Assembly (NCBI GenBank): GCA_014729315.1
Contig: WJKD01000358.1
Location: 1-7,886, forward strand
Direction of reading: 5' to 3'
DNA from: Promethearchaeota archaeon
GTDB lineage: Archaea; Asgardarchaeota; Lokiarchaeia; Sigynarchaeales; SOKP01
DNA: 7,886 nucleotides
The notes under the pieces were generated by a model. That model searched no databases and was not told the origin of the DNA. It was given only the letters and a program-made list of their open reading frames with translations. Position numbers and translations under genes: made by a program. Positions 1-5,668 of the stretch are shown here, one piece after another; position 1 is the first letter of the stretch; the number at the start of each line of letters is the position of its first letter.

Positions 1-827
1 ATTCTAGAGGCTGTCCATATCAATGTGCGTTTTGCGCAACTAATTATGATTTTAGAACACATTCGTTTACGAAGTTCAAAACCAATTTTCAAAGATTAGT
101 GGAAATAGTGGAAAAATATAACAATAAATACCCCAAAATCGGTTTTGCTGACCAATCTTTTAATCGAGTTTTGATCCACGAGAAGATATTGGATTACATT
201 ATTGAGAAAAAATTAAACCAGAGGTTTATTTATTCTTGTCAGAGTCGAGTAGAAACGCTCTCCAATAATCCTGGTCTAATTGAAAAGTTCCAACAGAGTA
301 AAATGATTGTTGGATTGGGATTTGAAACTGCAAATTCCCTCCTTTTAAAGGAAATGCACAAGACGATGAATCCTAAACACTATCTTAAGGTAACTAAGTT
401 AATTCTGGCTCAATACCGGGAAATTGAGGGAATTCATTGTCGTTTAAATGTATTGTGCGGTTTTCCTGGCGAAACTAAAAGGACTTTCAATGAGACGATT
501 GATTTTATCAAAAAATACGGATTGTACGATACTATACAAATTAGTCCCACGCTTTTTTCCAATTATCCAAATGTATTTGTTTACAAAAATATGGAATATT
601 ACAGGCAAAAATTTGGATCTAAATTCAATAAAAAATGGTGGAAAAACCCAGAAAACCCATATAAAAATGCTGTACCTAAAAAATGCTCAAAGAATTATCC
701 TAGAAATCAGTTAATTTTCGATTATAAGGAGAAATACGCGAAATTACTTCAAGCCTCCAAGATCAATTCGTTTGCAGAACTGATTACTTGGAAAAGATTT
801 TATAACAATTGGTGTAGTAAAACTTAA
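1..827 (+). CDS. Radical SAM enzyme, 5'-truncated by window edge
   Basis: The reading frame is open from base 3, so this is the 3' part of a longer gene, 274 residues visible. The first visible residues are SRGCPYQCAFC, the CxxxCxxC motif that binds the [4Fe-4S] cluster of radical SAM enzymes (Cys4, Cys8 and Cys11 of the visible part). A GFPGET motif follows at visible residues 153-158, as in many radical SAM proteins of the group that often carries an N-terminal cobalamin-binding domain; that domain, if present, lies upstream of the window. The GTG at 99 is internal and not a start, because the cluster motif lies before it. The C-terminal part (from about residue 175) is Lys-, Asn- and Trp-rich and I do not recognise it. 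The substrate cannot be told from the sequence. No functional link to the downstream genes is visible. Confidence 0.87.
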   Translation, partial: SRGCPYQCAFCATNYDFRTHSFTKFKTNFQRLVEIVEKYNNKYPKIGFADQSFNRVLIHEKILDYIIEKKLNQRFIYSCQSRVETLSNNPGLIEKFQQSKMIVGLGFETANSLLLKEMHKTMNPKHYLKVTKLILAQYREIEGIHCRLNVLCGFPGETKRTFNETIDFIKKYGLYDTIQISPTLFSNYPNVFVYKNMEYYRQKFGSKFNKKWWKNPENPYKNAVPKKCSKNYPRNQLIFDYKEKYAKLLQASKINSFAELITWKRFYNNWCSKT

Positions 828-837
828 TGTGAAAACC

Positions 838-858
838 TTAATTTTTAATCTTTTGGAA
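838..858 (+). terminator. Possible T-rich terminator after the radical SAM gene
   Basis: A T-rich stretch (TTAATTTTTAATCTTTT) begins about ten bases after the stop codon at 825-827. Archaeal transcription often ends at such U-rich tracts without a strong hairpin. The rest of the 828-982 gap holds no gene that I can see. Confidence 0.3.
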
Positions 859-982
859 TGATCTATTGAAAATAAAACTCAAAATTGCTATTGATTTTAA
901 CTTTAAGTAAAATACAAAAAATATTAATGATTAATTAAGTCTATCTTCATTTAGAGATTAGAAAAAAGTATAGACGATTTTC

Positions 983-2239
983 ATGACAATTCAAGATGAA
1001 ATGAGAAAGATTGGCGAGAAAGCCCGAGATGCTGCATTTATTTTAAAGAACAGTTCAACTACCTCGAAGGACAACGCTCTTTTACGAATGGCTGATGAGT
1101 TGGAGAAAAATTTGGACAAAATAACTGAGGCCAATAAAAAAGATCTTGAAAACGCTAAAAAAAACAATTTAGAACAAGCAAAATTTGATCGATTAGTTCT
1201 AAATAAAGACAAAGTGAATAAAATTGCAGAAGGTCTAAGAGAAATAGCAGCCCTTCCAGATCCAATTAACGAAGTAGTATCCATGTGGCGGAGACCAAAT
1301 GGGATGGATATTGGTCTAATTAGAGTTCCGTTAGGCGTGATTGGAATCATTTACGAATCAAGGCCTAATGTAACTGCAGATGCTGCGGGACTCTGCCTAA
1401 AATCTGGAAATGCAATTATCTTAAGAGGAGGGAGCGAAGCAATTCATTCAAATATAATAATTGCCGAAATTCTCAACGAAGCAGCTATTGCAGAAGGTTT
1501 ACCAGAAAACTGCATTCAAATAATAAAGGATACCAATAGAGAATATGTTGGAGCAATGTTAAAATTAAAAGACTATATTGACGTCATTATACCGAGAGGT
1601 GGAGAATCATTAATTCAAAGAGTTGTTCAGAATTCCACGGTGCCTACAATCGAAACAGGGATTGGAATAGTAAGCATTTTTGTGAATTACGATGCGGATT
1701 TTGAAATGGCAAAAAACTTAATAATTAATGCTAAATGTAGCTATCCCGCTGTATGCAACGCGTTAGATAAAATCCTCGTACATGAAAAAATCAAAGATAA
1801 GTTTATCCCCTTCATAGTTGATGCGTTAAAGAATAATGGAGTCGAAGTTCGAGGTTGTGAAATAACCCAAGGATTAGCTCTGGATGTCATTCCCGCTACA
1901 GAAGAAGATTGGGGAGCAGAATACCTTAGCTTGAAAGTATGCATTCGCGTTGTTAAGGATATTAAAGAATCAATCGACATTATTACCAAATACGATTCTA
2001 AACATACAGAAACTATCATTACGAACAATTATGAGGATGCTCGTCGATTTTTGTATGAAATTGACGCTGCTGCTGTTTACGTAAATGCCTCGACACGATT
2101 AACTGATGGTGGTGTTTTTGGGTTAGGTGCCGAAATTGGTATTTCGACCCAAAAATTACACGCGAGAGGCCCAATGGGCGTAAGACAATTAACCTCCACC
2201 AAATACATCATCTATGGCAACGGGCAAATAAGAGAATAG
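983..2239 (+). CDS. proA: Glutamate-5-semialdehyde dehydrogenase (gamma-glutamyl phosphate reductase)
   Basis: This cytosolic enzyme of proline synthesis reduces gamma-glutamyl phosphate to glutamate-5-semialdehyde with NADPH. The 418-residue length is normal for ProA. Diagnostic blocks are present in order: the N-terminal helix (MRKIGEKARDAA), GVIGIIYESRPNVTADAAG at 118-136, LRGGSEA at 147-153, IPRGGESLI at 203-211, the catalytic-Cys segment PAVCNALDKILVH with Cys258, and the C-terminal FGLGAEIGIST and KLHARGPMGVRQLTS. One family-conserved stretch differs: where ProA normally reads GNCH after the VIETG segment, this protein has GIVS (228-231). The glutamate kinase gene proB is not adjacent, so its partner must be elsewhere or be replaced. 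ATG 983 is chosen because the conserved N-terminal helix begins right after it; no clear Shine-Dalgarno precedes it. Confidence 0.95.
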   Translation: MTIQDEMRKIGEKARDAAFILKNSSTTSKDNALLRMADELEKNLDKITEANKKDLENAKKNNLEQAKFDRLVLNKDKVNKIAEGLREIAALPDPINEVVSMWRRPNGMDIGLIRVPLGVIGIIYESRPNVTADAAGLCLKSGNAIILRGGSEAIHSNIIIAEILNEAAIAEGLPENCIQIIKDTNREYVGAMLKLKDYIDVIIPRGGESLIQRVVQNSTVPTIETGIGIVSIFVNYDADFEMAKNLIINAKCSYPAVCNALDKILVHEKIKDKFIPFIVDALKNNGVEVRGCEITQGLALDVIPATEEDWGAEYLSLKVCIRVVKDIKESIDIITKYDSKHTETIITNNYEDARRFLYEIDAAAVYVNASTRLTDGGVFGLGAEIGISTQKLHARGPMGVRQLTSTKYIIYGNGQIRE

Positions 2240-2240
2240 A

Positions 2241-2276
2241 TTGAGCTATTTAAAACTCAAGGATTCCTCTTTTTTA
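2241..2276 (+). terminator. Hairpin plus T-run after proA
   Basis: TTGAG (2241-2245) and CTCAA (2256-2260) form a five-base inverted repeat just after the proA stop, followed by CCTC and a run of six T (2270-2275). The stem is short, so the T-run may be the effective signal. Confidence 0.45.
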
Positions 2277-2311
2277 ATAATATAAATGAAAACTTTTTAT
2301 CATTACCCTAA

Positions 2312-2319
2312 TTTTAAAT
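2312..2319 (+). promoter_or_regulatory. TATA-like box for the LysE gene
   Basis: TTTTAAAT is centred about 25 bases upstream of ATG 2340. At normal archaeal TATA-to-start spacing, transcription would begin at or next to that ATG, giving a leaderless message. This also argues for ATG 2340 over the in-frame TTG at 2334. Confidence 0.4.
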
Positions 2320-2339
2320 CATAAAACCTTGTCTTGAAC

Positions 2340-2999
2340 ATGATTGAGATTTTTTTAATATCTTTTATCGTCGCTCTAACTGGAGCCCTTTCTCCGGGAC
2401 CCGTCCTTACATTTACGATCTACAAATCTCTTCAAGAGAGAGGTTATCTAGCTGGATTCTTCATCATTCTAGGCCACGCAACACTGGAATTTTGCCTAAT
2501 TTTAGTTCTACTTTTAGGAGCTTATATCTTTTTACAGAATCTAATTGTATTAACGCTTATTGGATTGATTGGCGGAATATTCCTAACCATTTTTGGTTTT
2601 TTAGTAATTAAGGACGCGCTGAAAAGCCCATTACAAATTAATGTCGAGTCTATTGACGAAAGTGAGATCAAAGGATATAAGGGCAATAGCTTTATAGGTG
2701 GGATCGTTATTAGTCTTTCCAATCCTTTTTGGAGTTTCTGGTGGGCAGTAATTGGTTTAGCACTGATGATTCATCTTGGAATTAGTTTTGACAATCCGTT
2801 AGGACTCTTATTATTTTTTCTGGGACACGAGTTAGGTGATTTTGTGTTCTATGTCCCTCTTTCAATTTTTATTTACATGGGAGGAAAATCACTTAATCCA
2901 AAAGTCTATAAATATGTGCTAATAGGATGTGGAATTTTTATGATTGCTTTTGGTATATATCTGGCATTAAATATTATTTTGTTTCCGCCAGATTTATAG
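2340..2999 (+). CDS. LysE/RhtB-family membrane exporter
   Basis: This is a probable amino-acid or small-metabolite exporter of the cytoplasmic membrane. It is 219 residues from ATG 2340, or 221 from an in-frame TTG at 2334; the TATA-like box spacing favours the ATG. The family signature SPGP is at residues 18-21 in the first membrane segment. Six hydrophobic segments can be seen at about 4-24, 40-62, 68-91, 118-146, 155-180 and 190-214, the usual LysE layout, with a hydrophilic acidic loop (about 95-115) between the two halves. An SNPFW motif at 127-131 matches the conserved Asn-Pro in the second half of the family. Substrate cannot be predicted: members export lysine, arginine, homoserine, threonine and others. 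It is convergent with the ubiquitin-like cluster and appears to be transcribed alone. Confidence 0.87.
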   Translation: MIEIFLISFIVALTGALSPGPVLTFTIYKSLQERGYLAGFFIILGHATLEFCLILVLLLGAYIFLQNLIVLTLIGLIGGIFLTIFGFLVIKDALKSPLQINVESIDESEIKGYKGNSFIGGIVISLSNPFWSFWWAVIGLALMIHLGISFDNPLGLLLFFLGHELGDFVFYVPLSIFIYMGGKSLNPKVYKYVLIGCGIFMIAFGIYLALNIILFPPDL

Positions 3000-3030
3000 A
3001 ATATTAGAATTATTTTCGAGATAAATTTTC

Positions 3031-3071
3031 CCAAAAGAATTTGGATTGCTATTTTATTTATGTTTTTTTTT
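3031..3071. terminator. Shared hairpin/T-tract between convergent genes
   Basis: CCAAA (3031-3035) and TTTGG (3040-3044) form a five-base stem with a four-base loop in the 54-base gap between two convergent genes. On the plus strand it is followed by a T-rich stretch ending in nine T (3063-3071), suited to stop the LysE transcript. Those T residues lie inside the last Lys codons of the opposing RING gene. Read on the minus strand the same hairpin follows the RING stop codon and may also end that transcript. Confidence 0.45.
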
Positions 3072-4220
3072 GAATTCGTTGATGATTTTGACATATTGCG
3101 ATATAGGAATTATCCTAGGATTTCGACGAAAACTTGAGGGAATGGGGCTATCACACCTCGAACATAACGGTGAATCTTTCATCCATTCTTTAAATTCATC
3201 AGCATGGGCAGGATGACGGCATTTTGGACATAATACAACCCCTCTTCCTTTATCTTTGGGATACTCAGGAAGATCAAAGCAAAATATGCACTTAAAATCT
3301 TCTAACGACAAGATCCCCGCTTTTGGTTTATATTTATTAAAATCTAATGACTTTCTTGATGTTTTGGCAGTTCGAGCAGTTGTCTTAGGCTTGGTAGAAG
3401 CTCTCGATTTGGTTTTTCTTTTTACACTGGTTCTTTGACTTGTTCTTCGAGGAGTGGATCTTGCTCTCGAACGAGGAGTTGAAGATCTCGAGCTTGAACG
3501 TCTCGTTGTAGAACTTCTTACGGGGGTTGTTCTTAATCGATCGACTCTTCTTCTTTGTCGAGCAATAAAATCGGAAGTGACCTCAGGTATGCTTCTGCTT
3601 GAACCAAATAACCCTCTTCTTATAAATAAATACACGCAATAGATCGAAAAAAATAAAATAGTTAAATCAATGTAATTAAATGGATAAGGAGAATAAGTGG
3701 GTGTCAGAAAAGGCGCTAGAAACCTGACAATTAATAATTGGCTAAATAAATAGATCAAGACGAATATTATTAGAAAGATGGAATAAATTATAGCAAATTT
3801 TCTGGCTTTTACAGATTTATCTTTGTAAATAAATACTACGTGAAATTTCTTATAACATAAACGCAGTATGTTTAAACCATATAAAACGTATGGAAATGCA
3901 AATATTAGCGTCCATAAGCTTATGTAGAACAAGGGTAGAAATGATATTATATTTTGTCCTAAGAATCCCGTATAAAAACTCCAGAAATTATAAAAAAAGC
4001 CAACTAAAAATGGTAAGAATACAAAAAACGATGTATTATGAGGCGAATTAAACTCATTATAAGTTCTTCTCTTTGCAAAGAATTTAATGGTAAATAATAT
4101 CCACAGACCGATATAAAACCATGTGAAAAAGACATTAGGAGAACCCCCGCTTAAGATACTAAAAAAGATAGCTAAAGCTAAGAATAAGAAAAAAATAATA
4201 ATTGTTCGCTTCTTTACCAA
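3054..4220 (-). CDS. Six-pass membrane RING-finger protein, candidate E3 ubiquitin ligase
   Basis: This 388-residue protein is the likely E3 of the cluster. Six hydrophobic segments lie at about 6-24, 30-48, 65-84, 91-117, 142-170 and 183-202; basic loops after segments 2, 4 and 6 place both termini in the cytoplasm by the positive-inside rule. Residues 220-291 are a very basic Arg/Lys/Ser/Thr linker (about 20 Arg, 7 Lys, one Asp). A C-terminal zinc finger spans 311-356 with Cys311, Cys314, Cys331, Cys334, His336, His339, Cys353 and Cys356, plus the Trp346 typical of RING domains. The start is TTG: an in-frame TGA lies at 4226-4224 and no ATG follows until residue 346; GGTGGTGA overlaps that TGA just upstream. 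It is the last gene of the E2-JAMM-RING operon, 34 bases after JAMM. Ligase activity is inferred from the RING and neighbours. Confidence 0.85.
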   Translation of the reverse strand: MVKKRTIIIFFLFLALAIFFSILSGGSPNVFFTWFYIGLWILFTIKFFAKRRTYNEFNSPHNTSFFVFLPFLVGFFYNFWSFYTGFLGQNIISFLPLFYISLWTLIFAFPYVLYGLNILRLCYKKFHVVFIYKDKSVKARKFAIIYSIFLIIFVLIYLFSQLLIVRFLAPFLTPTYSPYPFNYIDLTILFFSIYCVYLFIRRGLFGSSRSIPEVTSDFIARQRRRVDRLRTTPVRSSTTRRSSSRSSTPRSRARSTPRRTSQRTSVKRKTKSRASTKPKTTARTAKTSRKSLDFNKYKPKAGILSLEDFKCIFCFDLPEYPKDKGRGVVLCPKCRHPAHADEFKEWMKDSPLCSRCDSPIPSSFRRNPRIIPISQYVKIINEFKKKHK

Positions 4221-4223
4221 ATT

Positions 4224-4231
4224 TCACCACC
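4224..4231 (-). promoter_or_regulatory. Shine-Dalgarno-like motif of the RING gene
   Basis: On the minus strand GGTGGTGA ends three bases before the TTG start at 4220. It matches the anti-Shine-Dalgarno complement well and supports the non-ATG start. It also contains the in-frame TGA that rules out any longer N-terminus. Confidence 0.5.
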
Positions 4232-4254
4232 AAAGGATAAGCGGTTCCGAAAAC

Positions 4255-5037
4255 TTATTCTTCATCGTATTCGAGATATATAGCTTTACCTTCAACTATG
4301 GGGTTTATAAAATTTACCAATTCAGGTAATAATTCGGGAGTTATATCGCCTTGAATACTAAAGGGGACTTTAAACCATTTTTTGGATTTTAAATTTGCTC
4401 GAAATATTTCAAATCCGTATGATGTTCCATCAATCTGATAAGGATCTATGACCAAAGCGACTGCTTCACTCCAGAGTTTTTGATATCTTGATTGGGTTTC
4501 TAAATCTTCCATGCTCATAAAGGTTCCATAGGAAGGATGAGAATGATACCAACCACATATAAATAACTTTTTTTTCCTTATCTCTTGAAACGCTCGTTCA
4601 AAATTATTATAATCTTTTATTTCAGCATTTAAAGCCGTACCATGTCCCATAGGATAAGCATCCTTAATATATAGAATGTTTTCTTTGGAATTGTAGTCAC
4701 CTGCAAGCAAACCTATAACCTCAACCCACTTTGATGTTGGTATGTTATTGCTTGCATATTTTAAGGCGTGACTCGCTATCTTAAGTATTGGTTCAACGGT
4801 TATTATGATATTTTTTTTCTTTTTCGCTTTTTTAACAGGAGGACCTTTTATTTCTTCTTCTATTTTAGAGATCTCAATTTCATCATCCAACATCGAACTA
4901 ATTTCGTTCGTTATATCGTTTTCTTCTAATAGTAATTCGTTGTAAATCTCTTCTAATAACTCCTTTTTCAGCTTTTGCTTAATTTTCTCCTTGATATTCT
5001 CTTTAATTTTCCTTTTATTCAAATTCTTGTCCTCCAC
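4255..5037 (-). CDS. RPN11-like JAMM/MPN+ metalloprotease (deubiquitinase-like)
   Basis: This zinc isopeptidase is expected to remove the ubiquitin-like protein from targets or process it. The complete JAMM motif is present: Glu106 in WVEVIGLLAG, then GWYHSHPSYGTF with His165 and His167, Ser175, and Asp178, fitting E-x(n)-HxHPx(6)SxxD. The GWYHSHP context and the EVIGLLAG block resemble RPN11, the proteasome lid deubiquitinase, more than bacterial RadC. The first 75 residues are an added Lys/Glu-rich segment, probably helical or coiled coil, ending in KKAKKKK; the MPN domain occupies about 78-215. The start is uncertain: GTG 5037 is preceded at 8 bases by GGTGA overlapping the E2 stop, but GGAGG at 5035-5031 stands 8 bases before a TTG at 5022 (codon 6). 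It lies 8 bases after E2 in the same operon. Confidence 0.92.
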   Translation of the reverse strand: MEDKNLNKRKIKENIKEKIKQKLKKELLEEIYNELLLEENDITNEISSMLDDEIEISKIEEEIKGPPVKKAKKKKNIIITVEPILKIASHALKYASNNIPTSKWVEVIGLLAGDYNSKENILYIKDAYPMGHGTALNAEIKDYNNFERAFQEIRKKKLFICGWYHSHPSYGTFMSMEDLETQSRYQKLWSEAVALVIDPYQIDGTSYGFEIFRANLKSKKWFKVPFSIQGDITPELLPELVNFINPIVEGKAIYLEYDEE

Positions 5038-5045
5038 TTAATAGC

Positions 5046-5050
5046 TCACC
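5046..5050 (-). promoter_or_regulatory. Shine-Dalgarno-like GGTGA overlapping the E2 stop
   Basis: GGTGA on the minus strand contains the TGA stop of E2 and stands 8 bases before the GTG start of the JAMM gene, as expected for linked translation. A rival motif, GGAGG at 5031-5035, would serve a start five codons later. Confidence 0.4.
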
Positions 5051-5573
5051 ATTTTTTGTTAGCGTATTTTTTAACTAAATGCTTTACTTTCTTTTCAAAA
5101 TATTTTGGTTTCTTCATCATTTCTAGCGCTGCCTTTTTGTTAAACACATCCGTTGGATTGATAAATAACCCTCTAGTATTTAACATTGCCGTGATAGCTT
5201 GAATTACTGTAGTAATCGTCTTGGAAGGGCTCCAGCCTCCTTTTTTACCGACCAAAGACGGATCAACCAATGCTAAACAGATATTTCGCTGACCAGGATA
5301 TTCAGAAGGTTTTGGCCAAAAATTGGGGTGCCAGATTGGAGTATGCAATCTGACAAAAGGGGGTTGACGCGGATAAGTCGGAGGAAATTTAATCTCTAAT
5401 CTGAATAATCCCTTCTGATACGCAGTGCCCTTAGGTCCCTTCAGGGTAACAGCTAAATGGTCAATACTTTTTTTCTTTGGATTAAAGGGTTTTAATTGAG
5501 CAATCACACCTTTTTTTAGCATCTTTTTCAAAGCTGCAAAATCCTGAGATATTCTTGAACTTCTTAAGCTCAT
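5046..5573 (-). CDS. E2 ubiquitin-conjugating enzyme-like protein (UBC fold)
   Basis: The protein accepts the ubiquitin-like modifier from E1 on a catalytic Cys and hands it to substrate with the RING protein. Its 175 residues cover a full UBC fold: N-terminal helix, GPKGTAYQKGLFRLEIKFP at 46-64, the TYPRQPP segment (66-72), the His82-Pro83-Asn84 motif whose Asn stabilises the reaction intermediate, catalytic Cys99 in NICLAL, Trp114-Ser-Pro, and the following helix ending in TAML. Both loops flanking Cys99 are about seven residues longer than in minimal E2s: Asn84 to Cys99 is 15 positions, as is Cys99 to Trp114, against 8 each in UbcH5-type enzymes. The C-terminal helix is very Lys-rich. ATG 5573 has a TATA-like box 28 bases upstream. 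It is the first gene of the E2-JAMM-RING operon. Confidence 0.94.
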   Translation of the reverse strand: MSLRSSRISQDFAALKKMLKKGVIAQLKPFNPKKKSIDHLAVTLKGPKGTAYQKGLFRLEIKFPPTYPRQPPFVRLHTPIWHPNFWPKPSEYPGQRNICLALVDPSLVGKKGGWSPSKTITTVIQAITAMLNTRGLFINPTDVFNKKAALEMMKKPKYFEKKVKHLVKKYANKKW

Positions 5574-5596
5574 ATTATTTTCACTAAATTGCGATT

Positions 5597-5605
5597 ATTT
5601 TAAAT
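5597..5605 (-). promoter_or_regulatory. TATA-like box of the E2-JAMM-RING operon
   Basis: ATTTAAAAT on the minus strand is centred 28 bases upstream of the E2 start, placing transcription start within a few bases of the ATG. It sits in a perfect 7-1-7 AT palindrome (5594-5608, ATTATTT T AAATAAT), which may be chance in such AT-rich DNA. Confidence 0.45.
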
Positions 5606-5638
5606 AATATAATGTATAAAATATTTAATTTTGAGTAT

Positions 5639-5657
5639 AATAAAACAGAGTTTTATT
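5639..5657 (-). terminator. Hairpin downstream of E1
   Basis: AATAAAAC and GTTTTATT form a perfect eight-base stem with a three-base loop, 12 bases after the E1 stop on the minus strand. It could end or stabilise the E1 transcript before the separate E2 promoter. No long T-run follows, so termination is not certain. Confidence 0.4.
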
Positions 5658-5668
5658 TCAAGTTGATT

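Noticed and set aside
99..827. A complete gene starting at GTG 99
   Set aside because: The same frame is open to the left edge and holds the radical SAM CxxxCxxC motif before base 99, so the GTG is internal.
828..982. RNA gene or riboswitch upstream of proA
   Set aside because: The gap is AT-rich with no tRNA-like arms or stable stem; only a weak AT palindrome at 923-935 is seen.
991..1350. Minus-strand reading frame opposite proA
   Set aside because: It lies wholly inside proA, has no recognisable motif and looks like a shadow of a well-conserved gene; the same holds for 1741-2028, 2522-2722 and the plus-strand frames opposite the ubiquitin cluster.
2906..3094. Small minus-strand gene overlapping the ends of the LysE and RING genes
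   Set aside because: It overlaps both genes and the hairpin between them, and shows no motif or start signal.
3348..3563. Repeat array or CRISPR in the repetitive-looking stretch of the RING gene
   Set aside because: There are no identical spaced repeats. The pattern comes from Arg/Ser/Thr codons in a low-complexity linker within an open frame.
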